Of a stretch of 22,026 bases of DNA, positions 1 through 8,548 are shown piece after piece. Below the pieces are notes generated by a model. The model was not told the DNA's origin and searched no databases. It saw only the letters and a list, made by a program, of their open reading frames with translations. Source of the DNA: Methylothermaceae bacterium (GTDB lineage: Bacteria > Pseudomonadota > Gammaproteobacteria > Methylococcales > Methylothermaceae). The position numbers were made by a program, and so were the translations under genes. The stretch spans positions 1 to 22,026 of the forward strand of contig JALVSV010000532.1 in NCBI GenBank assembly GCA_027024125.1, written 5' to 3'. Position 1 is the first letter of the stretch. Each line of letters starts with the position of its first letter.

Positions 1-113
1 AATTGACAGAATAATATCGGCGTCAACTTACGAGAGAACCATACGATCCGGGTCTCTGCGTACGTCTGTATCCCATGACCTCATTTCCACCGTAAAATCA
101 ACCAGGGAGAGAT

Positions 114-1622
114 ATGCTCACAGATCTGCTTACCCGCTACCGGGGTGTTTTCGTCACTCTTTTCGTGTTGCCGGTTTCTCTTGTGTTCAAAGGATGGATG
201 GGTGCCAGAAACCGCGTGGTGTTCTGGCTGAACAGTGCGCCGGGGAAACATGGACAAAAGGTTGCTGTAGTCCAGGCTCAGGTCCGGAATTGGAAAGATC
301 GGACCGGGGGCTCCATCGCGATGTGTACGGCCAGGCCTGGCTGGCAGGCCATGTCCCTCAAACAGGGGAACTACAAGAAGACCCATTACCGGGTGAAGAT
401 CAATCTTCCGGATATCCTGGAAATCGATGAGCAGAAAGGCACGGTTCGGGTCGAGCCTATGGTGACCATGGGTCAGATTACTGCGGCCTTGAACCCTCTG
501 GGCTGGACTCTGGCCATCGTTCCGGAACTCGATGGCTTGACCGTCGGTGGCCTGATCAACGGCTTTGGGATCGAATCCTCGTCGCATAAATACGGTCTGT
601 TCCAGCATATCTGTGAGAGTTTTGAGATTGTCACCGCCGACGGTGAAAGGGTCCGGTGCTCCAGACAAGACAATGCGGATCTGTTCTATGCCATTCCCTG
701 GTCCCATGGTTCCCTGGGGTTCCTGGTGGAGGCAGAAATCAGGATCGTTCCCGCGAAAAGATACGTACACCTGACCTATCTGCCATTTCATTCCAAAGAG
801 GCGTTTTTGCAGCGGTTTGCCGAGGAGTCATCGCGGCCTTTCGATCAGGCGGCCGCTTTCGTGGAAGCGCTGATGTTTTCACAAAATACCGGTGTGCTGA
901 TGCTGGGGAATTTCTCCGATCGGGTACCGCCACAAAAGACCAGGAACTCAATCAACCATTTTTGGAAACCGTGGTTCTACGAGCATGTGCGATCCTTTCT
1001 GGAACAAGGGCGGACCGCCGAAGAATGGATTCCGTTGCGGCACTACTACCATCGACATACCCGCTCCTTCTTTTGGGAGATGCAGCAAATCATTCCCTTT
1101 GGCAATCATCCACTGTTCCGTTATTTGCTCGGTTGGATGTCGCCGCCAGAGATCGGCCTGTTAAAGCTTACTGAGACCAAAAAGATCCATGAACTGTATG
1201 ACGCCTACCATATGGATCAGGATTTTCTGATTCCCCTGAGTACGCTGACTGAATTTCTGTCCTTCCTGCACCAAGAAGTGAATTTCTATCCCCTGTGGCT
1301 CTGCCCGGCGAGAATCTTCGAAACCCCGGTGCCGGGTTTCGTCAACCCGACGCCACATGAGCAGATGTTCGTGGACGTGGGTATCTATGGGGAACCAGCT
1401 GTGGTGCCGTATCATGCCGAAACCACCACGCGAAAACTGGAACAGTGGGTCCGCAAGGCCAACGGTTTTCAAGCGCTTTATGCCGACACCTACCAGACCC
1501 GGCAGGAGTTCCGGGAGATGTTCGACCATGGGTTGCTTGACCGGATGAGAGCTCAAACCGGTGCCGTCAATGCTTTTCCCGAGCCCTATGACAAGGTCTC
1601 CCGCAAGGCGAGAGCACAATGA
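114..1622 (+). CDS. Delta-24 sterol reductase (DHCR24 / DIMINUTO family), FAD-dependent
   Basis: This protein probably reduces the side-chain C24 double bond of sterol intermediates, using FAD. It has 502 residues, close to the roughly 516 of the animal enzyme. One hydrophobic helix lies at about residues 11-28, like the membrane anchor of eukaryotic DHCR24. A PCMH-type FAD domain follows, with VRVEPMVTMGQ (111-121), ELDGLTVGGL (138-147), GIESSSHKYGLFQH (152-165) and PWSHGSLGF (195-203). Later come the family blocks PLRHYYHRHTRSFFWEMQ, FRYLLGWMSPPEI and QALYADTYQTRQEF. These blocks match my memory of human DHCR24 almost residue for residue, which is unusually close for a bacterial protein. 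The ATG is preceded by a good GGGAGAG ribosome site. The gene converges with the oxidosqualene cyclase gene, with a gap of only 22 bp. A plain FAD oxidase is the alternative, but the sterol neighbours argue against it. Confidence 0.9.
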   Translation: MLTDLLTRYRGVFVTLFVLPVSLVFKGWMGARNRVVFWLNSAPGKHGQKVAVVQAQVRNWKDRTGGSIAMCTARPGWQAMSLKQGNYKKTHYRVKINLPDILEIDEQKGTVRVEPMVTMGQITAALNPLGWTLAIVPELDGLTVGGLINGFGIESSSHKYGLFQHICESFEIVTADGERVRCSRQDNADLFYAIPWSHGSLGFLVEAEIRIVPAKRYVHLTYLPFHSKEAFLQRFAEESSRPFDQAAAFVEALMFSQNTGVLMLGNFSDRVPPQKTRNSINHFWKPWFYEHVRSFLEQGRTAEEWIPLRHYYHRHTRSFFWEMQQIIPFGNHPLFRYLLGWMSPPEIGLLKLTETKKIHELYDAYHMDQDFLIPLSTLTEFLSFLHQEVNFYPLWLCPARIFETPVPGFVNPTPHEQMFVDVGIYGEPAVVPYHAETTTRKLEQWVRKANGFQALYADTYQTRQEFREMFDHGLLDRMRAQTGAVNAFPEPYDKVSRKARAQ

Positions 1623-1644
1623 GCCCTGCTTGCCAGAAACCCGC

Positions 1645-3984
1645 TTACCCTACTTTCTGATAGCTGGAAAAATATCGGCCCAGGGCCCAGATGGGGAAGA
1701 CGTTTCTATAGGACGTATAGGTGATCGCACAGGTGTGATTGAAGACCCCGGAGATGCTTTCCTGGGGCCAGTCGCCGTCTTCCTGTTGCCGTGACATCAA
1801 AAAGCGGATTCCCTTCTGTATGGGGGCGGTATCTTGATATTCCGCCGCCATGAGAGTGAGTAATGCCCAGGAGGTGTTGACGATCTGCGAGCGGGAGTGG
1901 GGCACGTATTCTTTGCGCACACACGATTGGAACGATTCCCCCCAGCCCCCGTCCTGGTTCTGCCTGGCGAGTAGGAAGCGGCAGGCCTTTTCGATATACG
2001 GATCCTGCTGAATGGCTTTGACTCCGCCTCGTTTCTTGGCCGCGGCCGCCAGTGCCTCCACTGCGAACCAGGTCCCATAGGTGAAACAGACCCCCCAGGA
2101 GCCAAACCAGCCACCATCTTCTCTCTGGCGGGACTGGACGAAACCAACGCCGCGACGGATCGCCCGCTCGATCTCCTCGTGCCGGTATTGGGGGTCTTCC
2201 TCCCGGTAAAGCAGCAGGGCATGAATGCACGAGGAAGAGCATTCGGTATAGGAATAATCGATCATGATCTCCCTGAAAATTGCCGAGGGATTGAGGAGCT
2301 CCAGCCATGCAGGTCCCCGGGTATTTTCGTAAGTTGCCCACCCTCCGTCTGCGTTTTGCAACGAGAGAATGACATCGACCGCATCCCTCAACCGCCTCGG
2401 GCCAATTTGGGAAAGCCCATCCCCTTGGGCCAGGATGCCTGTGCGATGCACCAGAAGGCTGGTATGCAGGCCCAGGGCGGTACAATCGGATATCGGCCAA
2501 CCGTGATCGTGGGTCGAGAAAGGCCACCCCCCTTTGGAAATATGACGAAAGAACCGTTCCCTGTCGGCGACATCCTCCCGGACTTGATGATGATCGATGA
2601 AACGGTAGGCTCTTTTGACGACCTCAGGGAAATAGCGCTCCATCCCGTTCTCAACGATGGCCTGGGTGGCAAACCCAGTGTCCCACAACTGGGAACCGTT
2701 ATAGCCGTTCATTTTCATCCCATCTTCTGCAACCCATAGGTAATCGGCCCATCGCTCGACATGTTGTTTGAATTGAGGCGATTCCTTGCCGTAGGCATGC
2801 CAGACACAAATCGAATTGATGACCTGATTGACCGGCCCGATGTCTATGTAATTGGTTTGCTCGTCTTCCGCATCGATATAGTCTCGAATGAATTTCAGAG
2901 CTTTGCGGCGAAACGATCGGATGTGAACCCCCTCGTAGAAGTTCAAGAATCCATTGATGGTCTTCAGCAGGGTCGATGGCGGATAAAACAGATCGCTTTT
3001 GGCGACCGTATCGCGTGCCTGTTTCCAGTCGATGCGATCATAATCCTGCAGATACAGTTCTTCCCGCAAGGATTGCACCACCGGAGATTGCCTGGCGGTT
3101 ACTCTGTGGCCGTAACAATAAGACATGGGCAGATAGACCATGCGGCAGTGGCACCAGTATCTCCAGGGATGCATGGGCAACAAGCGTGGGAGCAGCCACA
3201 TTTCCGGTAGCAAACTATGATTGCCTTCCCAGTCGTAGACCCCCAATACGGAAAGATAGAATTTTCCCCAGGGGGGAATGCCAACCGCTCCTCCCTGATG
3301 CAAGATCCATTCTCGAGCCTTGCTCAATTCCGCTTTGTCCGGTGGCTCGCCCAAAAGTCTCAATGCCACGTATTGAAGGGCTGTGGCAAACAGGGTGGAT
3401 TCCCCTTCCAAGTGCAGACCCCATCCCCCGTCTTGGTTCTGATGGTTGTACATGTAGCGTTTCATCAGGGCCTGATGAGGTGGCGGAAAGGGGGTCTCGG
3501 TGACATGAGAAGCGATGATCATCCCCGGTAAGAGGAAATGTGGCCCCCCGTAATCGCCAGGCCAGTGTCCATCCTCCCGTTGCAGCGACCGATAGAAATC
3601 GATCCCCCGGTAAGCTGATGCGAAGGCCTGCTTCGCTTCTGGATTATTCGTTACCCCCGGAGGAGGGGGTACGTTGGCTGAAAGGGTGGAGGTATCCACG
3701 GTTTGCCGGGCCTGGAAGCGGTAGACCCGGTCCGAAGAATTCGATTGTTCTGTCTTGTCGAAGCGGAAAGCTTCGGACATGGCCTTGAGAAACTGTTTTC
3801 CCCTGGTGGTTTCCCAGGCCATATCATTCGTTTTTCCATCGTTGCCTGGATCACCATAGACCAGTTCCTGAGGCGTTTCAAAATTCCATAGATGGCGTCC
3901 TTCGGCTGGGATAAATTTCCAGCAATTCCAGAACCTTTTTTTCAATTCTATATTGTTGTTCTGCATCGGTTCACGCTTTTTCAC
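1645..3984 (-). CDS. Oxidosqualene cyclase (cycloartenol/lanosterol synthase family)
   Basis: This enzyme cyclises 2,3-oxidosqualene to the first sterol. It has 779 residues, near the 730-760 usual for the family. Repeated QW-type motifs such as QNQDGGWG are present. The catalytic acid is D500 in SDCTA, not the DxDD of squalene-hopene cyclase. Other expected active-site residues are H279 in WCHCR, W434 in SQLWDT, F489, Y552 in ATYE, C582 in TEC and W630 in GSWGVCFTYGTW. The product-controlling positions are Y428, H494 and I498. These match the Tyr410/His477/Ile481 set of Arabidopsis cycloartenol synthase rather than the Thr/Cys/Val set of human lanosterol synthase. The motif reads DCTAL where DCTAE is usual. 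The listed start is a GTG without a clear ribosome site; the ATG at 3964-3966 is equally possible. It diverges from the squalene monooxygenase gene. Confidence 0.95.
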   Translation of the reverse strand: MKKREPMQNNNIELKKRFWNCWKFIPAEGRHLWNFETPQELVYGDPGNDGKTNDMAWETTRGKQFLKAMSEAFRFDKTEQSNSSDRVYRFQARQTVDTSTLSANVPPPPGVTNNPEAKQAFASAYRGIDFYRSLQREDGHWPGDYGGPHFLLPGMIIASHVTETPFPPPHQALMKRYMYNHQNQDGGWGLHLEGESTLFATALQYVALRLLGEPPDKAELSKAREWILHQGGAVGIPPWGKFYLSVLGVYDWEGNHSLLPEMWLLPRLLPMHPWRYWCHCRMVYLPMSYCYGHRVTARQSPVVQSLREELYLQDYDRIDWKQARDTVAKSDLFYPPSTLLKTINGFLNFYEGVHIRSFRRKALKFIRDYIDAEDEQTNYIDIGPVNQVINSICVWHAYGKESPQFKQHVERWADYLWVAEDGMKMNGYNGSQLWDTGFATQAIVENGMERYFPEVVKRAYRFIDHHQVREDVADRERFFRHISKGGWPFSTHDHGWPISDCTALGLHTSLLVHRTGILAQGDGLSQIGPRRLRDAVDVILSLQNADGGWATYENTRGPAWLELLNPSAIFREIMIDYSYTECSSSCIHALLLYREEDPQYRHEEIERAIRRGVGFVQSRQREDGGWFGSWGVCFTYGTWFAVEALAAAAKKRGGVKAIQQDPYIEKACRFLLARQNQDGGWGESFQSCVRKEYVPHSRSQIVNTSWALLTLMAAEYQDTAPIQKGIRFLMSRQQEDGDWPQESISGVFNHTCAITYTSYRNVFPIWALGRYFSSYQKVG

Positions 3985-4416
3985 TATTTGCTACATAACT
4001 ATGGAAAGAATCGTTGGAAGTCCAGATTCTGATCTTTTGGGAGGACGTGGTCAATCAGGTTGGAGCTGGATGGGATCGCAGGGGTAAATATCAAGAAGCG
4101 TTTTTGGGGTATGGGAATAATGGTTTCGTGGCAGTACCAGCAGAATTTAAAAATCGATCTTGTCCACTCGGAGATTCACTCCAGAATGTCCGATTCCGTA
4201 TAATATGGGAATCCAGTTTGGCGTATGATATGAATCAAGTGAAGCCCGCTTTTCGATCGCAGCCATTTTACCATTCCAATCGTCGGATAACTGAAGCAAA
4301 TGGCGCAATGCTTTCTGCTGACTGAAATGGGGGGATCCATAATCTCTTGATGGCTCAAGTCGTTTTTTAAACCGGCTTATCGAGTCATTTTGGGAAAGTA
4401 AGAGTATGGTAAGGTC
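3985..4416. other. Divergent intergenic region between cyclase and squalene monooxygenase genes
   Basis: These 432 bases contain no convincing gene. The open frames here lack recognisable protein features, and one of them overlaps the monooxygenase gene on the opposite strand. The region must hold promoters for both divergent sterol genes. The best forward promoter candidate sits near 4175-4204 and is listed separately. I saw no strong promoter for the minus strand. Confidence 0.6.
4175..4213 (+). promoter_or_regulatory. Candidate sigma70-type promoter with flanking inverted repeat, upstream of squalene monooxygenase
   Basis: TTCACT at 4175-4180 is followed after 18 bases by a perfect TATAAT at 4199-4204. 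The -10 box lies inside an inverted repeat: GATTCC (4192-4197) and GGAATC (4208-4213), separated by 10 bases. A regulator bound there would cover the -10. The assignment rests on motif matching only. It implies a leader of about 200 bases before the ATG at 4417. Confidence 0.4.
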
Positions 4417-5865
4417 ATGGTAGACAATAGTTCGACTTTCGTTACAGCAATGCAGAAAGATGCAGAGAATCTTGCGGCAGACTATAGCACCTACGATATT
4501 TGTATCGTTGGTGCTGGTGTTGCCGGCGCTTCTTTGGCGGCTTATCTGGGCAATCATGGTATCCAGGTCGCTCTGATCGAGCGGGATCTTTCGGAGCCGA
4601 AGAAGATCATTGGAGAGCTCCTGCAGCCGGGCGGAGTGCTCGAGCTTGAAGAAATGGGACTTGTGAGCGTGCTCGAAGGGATCGATGCCCAACCTATTTA
4701 TGGATATGCCCTGATCAACAAGGGAGTGCAACTGCGCATACCCTATCCGGAAAAAGCGGGGAAGTCGTTGTTGGGGCGTGGTTTTCGTTATGGAAGATTT
4801 ATCCAGAGTCTCCGCAAGGCCGCTGCCGGGAACCCGACTGTGACCATGATCGAGGGCAGGGTCAAGGAGTTCGTCGAGGATGTCCGGGAGAAACGAGTGA
4901 CAGGTGTCCGCTACGTGCCTAAGGAGGGTAATCAGGAAAGGGTCGTCCGGGCATTTTTGACGGTTGTGTGTGACGGGTGTGTCTCTTCTTTACGAAACCG
5001 GCTATGCAATTCCGAAAAGAAAATCTCCGGATATTTCCTTGGCCTGCTGTTGGAGGATTGCCCCTTGCCTTATCCGAATCATGGCCACGTGTTTCTCGGC
5101 AACGATTCCCCTTTCCTGAGTTATCCTGTTTCCTCCCGTCATACCCGGATTCTGATCGACTTCCCAGGAAGGATGCCCAAATTGAAAGGGGATGCATTTA
5201 GAGAGTACCTGCTCGATCATGTGGGCAGGCAGTTGCCAGAGAAAATGCTGCCATCCTTCGCCGCTGCAGTGGAAAAACAGAATTACCAGGCCATGCCAAA
5301 TACCATCATGCATGCAAAACCAGCGACTGTACCAGGTGCGGTGTTGCTTGGAGATTCCCTGAACATGAGACATCCATTGACAGGTGGTGGCATGACGGTG
5401 GCGCTCACCGATGTCCGGGCATTGGGCAATCTTTTATTGGAAATCGAGGACTTCAGCCAGCAGGCGAAAGTGGCGCAGGCGATCCATTCATATTATGGTT
5501 ATCGGCACAAAGTCAATGCCACTATCAACATTCTTGCAAGTGCCTTGTACGGTGTTTTCACTCAACCCGATCTCAATGAGGCCTGTTTTGCCTACCTCAG
5601 TCGAGGCGGCAAATATGCTGCCGGGCCTATCGCCCTTTTATCAGGCATTTCCAGGGATATCCGCCTCCTGATCCGGCATTTTTCTGCGGTGGCGTGGTAC
5701 GGTGCGATTCGGGCGATCAAGCCTTTGCCAACACCAGCGAAACTGTCGCGGGCCTACTGTATCCTCAAACAGGCGATCCACATCATCGACCCATTGTTGT
5801 TGGCCGAATATCCCACCATAGGGACCAGAATGGCCCTGAGGCTGGCCAGGATCGTCTTTCCATAG
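4417..5865 (+). CDS. Squalene monooxygenase (squalene epoxidase), FAD-dependent
   Basis: This flavoprotein converts squalene to 2,3-oxidosqualene with O2, giving the substrate of the divergent cyclase. It has 482 residues. The N-terminal Rossmann motif is IVGAGVAGASLA (30-41), with the acidic end ALIERDLSEP (52-61). The squalene-epoxidase signature GELLQPGG lies at 66-73. A CDG motif occurs at 185-187, and the second FAD motif GDSLNMRHPLTGGGMTVAL at 312-330 is typical of both bacterial and eukaryotic enzymes. The protein has no N-terminal transmembrane anchor, unlike mammalian squalene epoxidase; its C-terminal third has hydrophobic helices that could bind the membrane. The ATG at 4417 lacks a strong ribosome site, and M12 is a possible later start. 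The gene ends 16 bp before the convergent RND gene. Confidence 0.95.
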   Translation: MVDNSSTFVTAMQKDAENLAADYSTYDICIVGAGVAGASLAAYLGNHGIQVALIERDLSEPKKIIGELLQPGGVLELEEMGLVSVLEGIDAQPIYGYALINKGVQLRIPYPEKAGKSLLGRGFRYGRFIQSLRKAAAGNPTVTMIEGRVKEFVEDVREKRVTGVRYVPKEGNQERVVRAFLTVVCDGCVSSLRNRLCNSEKKISGYFLGLLLEDCPLPYPNHGHVFLGNDSPFLSYPVSSRHTRILIDFPGRMPKLKGDAFREYLLDHVGRQLPEKMLPSFAAAVEKQNYQAMPNTIMHAKPATVPGAVLLGDSLNMRHPLTGGGMTVALTDVRALGNLLLEIEDFSQQAKVAQAIHSYYGYRHKVNATINILASALYGVFTQPDLNEACFAYLSRGGKYAAGPIALLSGISRDIRLLIRHFSAVAWYGAIRAIKPLPTPAKLSRAYCILKQAIHIIDPLLLAEYPTIGTRMALRLARIVFP

Positions 5866-5881
5866 TCCTTTCTTTCACCCA

Positions 5882-8548
5882 TCAAGACTTGCGTTGTGGC
5901 ATCCGGTTCCTGACTGCGAAGGCAGGCAACACCACCAACATACAGAGCAAAGTAGAAACGATTCCGATGGTCAGCAACCTTCCCAGGCTGGCTGTACCGG
6001 CGTGGGCTACGACGGCCAGGCTGACGAAGCTGAACAAAGTGGTCAGGGTGCTGAACAAGACACCTTCCGCAGCGCTGGTTCTAAGGAGATCCCATTGCCG
6101 GTCAGGTTCCGTTCGCAGCCGGTGTATGAGGTGGATGGCGCTGTCGACACCCAATCCCATTAATAAGGGTAAGGCGGTGATATTGGCAAAGTTGAACGGA
6201 ATGTTGAAAACCACGGAAGCTGCGCCCGTAAGAACACTGACCAGGCCTAACAGATAAAGAATCAGCAGCGTTTCCCTCAGGCTTCGCAGGACCAGGAAAG
6301 TGATCACTATGATCGCGATGCCCGCGTTGAGAAACGCATGTTGAAACGCCCGGACGACTTCGCGACCCGATTCCAGGTACTGAACCGGGAGGCCGGTTGC
6401 GTGGGGCTCGATTTTTTTGACCATGCTCACGAATTCCCGCTGGTTTTCCAGTTCGTTAAGGTCCTTGCTGGGATAGACCTCTATGCGGAAGATACCATTT
6501 GGACTCACCCAGCGTTTTGCCAGGTCTACGGGCAGATCTTCGAAGCCTTCGATCGGTTCTGCTTCAAGGGCTGTGGCAAGCCGATGAAGGGTCGGTGGCA
6601 GGTTGGCAAGAAGGCTGTCCTGGAACTGTTCGATCATGGCTTTTTCCCTGAGGGGATCCATCTCCATTGCGCTCAGCAGGAAGTGAATCTGTACACCTAG
6701 CTGTTCCAGTGTTTCTCGCCGTCGGGTGGGTTGCTCAACGGCAAGTCGAGTCTCGATGATGTTGGCAAGGCTCTTCAGGGCATTGACCGATTCCGACGGA
6801 TCACCGATTTCTGCAGGATAGGGAAAGGCGCCAAGCTCGGGCCCGAGCACCATGGCAAGATCATCGATGATGGCCAACTTGTCTTCCTGGTTGCCTGGAA
6901 TGAAACTTTCTATGCTGATCGTGTTGTCCACGACAGCCAGTGCGTTCAAGTTCGAGGCTTTCTTTCGCGTTTCGGCAAGGTTCTCTGCCAATACGCTGAT
7001 GGTCATCAATGGGCTGTTTTTTTCCCTGAGCAGCTTTTTGAAAACCACCACCGATTCGGTGTTGGGGTCCCTCAGGTTGATCGGGCTGAAATCGAATCTG
7101 ACATCGAGTAACAGGATGCTTCCGCCGATTGTCAACAGCAATGAGGCGGTCCTGATCATTGTCGCCCGGCGCATGGGGAAACTGTATACCCATTGCGGTA
7201 AGCGCGGCGTCTTCTCCTTGAGAAGGGGGGATTTGACACGCATCAGGGCAAGTATGGCGGGTAGCAGAGTCAGGGTCACGAAGCAACTGATGAACATGGC
7301 GGTGCCGGCGATGATTCCAAGTTCTGCGACTCCCTTGTAAGGCGTGGGTATGAAGACATAGAAACTGATGGCGGTGGTGATGGTGCAAAGAATGATCGAC
7401 GGTCCGACGTCGCGAAGGGTACCGGCGATGGTCCGCTGCCAGGATTGTTTATGCCCGACCATTTCCCTGAAATGCAGGCAGAAATGGATGGCGTAGTCGA
7501 CACCCAGCCCCAGATAAAGGACAGCAAACGATACCGATATTACATTCAGATGTCCTACAGACCAGGTGGCAAAACCGGCCGAAAGCAACAGGCCGACCAG
7601 GAGAGTGATCAATGTCGCCACAACCAGTTTGGCCGATCTCAATCCTATGATCAGGCACATACCCACCAATAGGGCCGAGGAAATGGCGGCGATCGTGATG
7701 CCTTTGCTGACGCTCGCCAGTTCTTCGTGTTCCAGTGCGACTTCGCCGGTCAGGCGCACGGTGATTGCCGGATTGGAATTTTCGAAGTCTCTTGAAATCC
7801 TTCGTACCGCCTCCACCGAGGGGGCGGCCGGGACGAACCGGTCGTAATGGAACACGGGTTTGACTCGTATCAGCTGGGTACGCTTGTTCAGCTGCGATGC
7901 ATCCTCGAGCATCATCTCCTGCCAGGAGATCCGCTGGGGCTTGCCCTGCAGAAGGTTTTGCAAGGCAATCGTCATCCTGCCAAGCAGGGGATCGAGTTCC
8001 AACGACGATCTGTCATTACCACCACTTAGCGTTTCCCCAACCAGGGCGAGAAACTCACTGAGACTGTTGTTTCTGGCCAGTCTGCCTATGAACGGCTGAG
8101 CCCTGGAAATATCGGTGGCCACTTTCTCCAACTGGCTGGGTTCCAGGAAAAGCAGTGACTGGCGATCGAAAAAATCCCCTTGTCCGGGGAGATAAACTGA
8201 GCGGACGTGAGTCGTTTCTTTGGCGAGGAGTTCACCCAGGCTCTTGGCTGCCGCGTGGGTCTGTTCCGGTGTGGGTGATTCCACCACCACCAGAATGCAT
8301 CGCAGGTCATAGGGAAAAAGCCGCTGCAGTCGCTCCCGGTCTTTCTGGAATGGGAGTTCGGCAGACAGCAGCTTGGTGCTATCCATGTCGACCCCCAAAT
8401 TTCCCATTGTATAGTACAGGCTCGCTCCACCCAGGAGCAGGCTGGAGAGAATCCACAACCAGCGAAAACGTATGATGACCGTTGCCCACCACCGTAAAAT
8501 CCGATCTAACCAGATATCCTGTAATTTGGGGTCAGGTCCTGCAGCCAC
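5882..8548 (-). CDS. RND-superfamily lipid transporter, HpnN/BstA-like
   Basis: This is an 888-residue inner-membrane protein with the duplicated RND plan. There is one helix near 30-46, a periplasmic domain, then a helix bundle at about 283-436. A second helix (about 462-482), a second periplasmic domain and a second bundle (about 738-880) follow. Each bundle holds the conserved GLGVD motif (347-351 and 798-802) followed by AIH. This form, without the larger tripartite drug-efflux architecture, is that of MmpL/HpnN lipid transporters. HpnN moves hopanoids to the outer membrane, and BstA is the related sterol transporter of Methylococcus. Because it sits directly beside sterol genes, I infer that sterol is the cargo. 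No bstB or bstC candidate is in the window. Translation starts at a GTG preceded by AAGGAAGA at good spacing. Confidence 0.85.
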   Translation of the reverse strand: MAAGPDPKLQDIWLDRILRWWATVIIRFRWLWILSSLLLGGASLYYTMGNLGVDMDSTKLLSAELPFQKDRERLQRLFPYDLRCILVVVESPTPEQTHAAAKSLGELLAKETTHVRSVYLPGQGDFFDRQSLLFLEPSQLEKVATDISRAQPFIGRLARNNSLSEFLALVGETLSGGNDRSSLELDPLLGRMTIALQNLLQGKPQRISWQEMMLEDASQLNKRTQLIRVKPVFHYDRFVPAAPSVEAVRRISRDFENSNPAITVRLTGEVALEHEELASVSKGITIAAISSALLVGMCLIIGLRSAKLVVATLITLLVGLLLSAGFATWSVGHLNVISVSFAVLYLGLGVDYAIHFCLHFREMVGHKQSWQRTIAGTLRDVGPSIILCTITTAISFYVFIPTPYKGVAELGIIAGTAMFISCFVTLTLLPAILALMRVKSPLLKEKTPRLPQWVYSFPMRRATMIRTASLLLTIGGSILLLDVRFDFSPINLRDPNTESVVVFKKLLREKNSPLMTISVLAENLAETRKKASNLNALAVVDNTISIESFIPGNQEDKLAIIDDLAMVLGPELGAFPYPAEIGDPSESVNALKSLANIIETRLAVEQPTRRRETLEQLGVQIHFLLSAMEMDPLREKAMIEQFQDSLLANLPPTLHRLATALEAEPIEGFEDLPVDLAKRWVSPNGIFRIEVYPSKDLNELENQREFVSMVKKIEPHATGLPVQYLESGREVVRAFQHAFLNAGIAIIVITFLVLRSLRETLLILYLLGLVSVLTGAASVVFNIPFNFANITALPLLMGLGVDSAIHLIHRLRTEPDRQWDLLRTSAAEGVLFSTLTTLFSFVSLAVVAHAGTASLGRLLTIGIVSTLLCMLVVLPAFAVRNRMPQRKS

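Noticed and set aside
87..99. 13-base match CCACCGTAAAATC shared with about 8489-8501
   Set aside because: The second site is inside the RND coding sequence and the flanks do not match, so chance is the simplest explanation.
1..113. Promoter or partial gene at the window start
   Set aside because: Only a weak 5-bp inverted repeat (TTGAC and GTCAA) and no convincing -10 were seen. No frame continues a recognisable protein from outside.
81..791. 236-codon minus-strand open frame opposite the sterol reductase
   Set aside because: It is antisense to well-conserved DHCR24 codons, has low-complexity composition and matches no family I know.
2179..3210. Plus-strand open frames (up to 186 codons) opposite the cyclase
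   Set aside because: They are shadows of the cyclase coding sequence with no ribosome sites or domain features.
1645..3984. Squalene-hopene cyclase as the identity of the cyclase gene
   Set aside because: The DxDD catalytic motif is absent. SDCTA with WCHCR, ATYE and GSWGVCFTYGTW is the oxidosqualene cyclase pattern, and a squalene epoxidase gene is adjacent.
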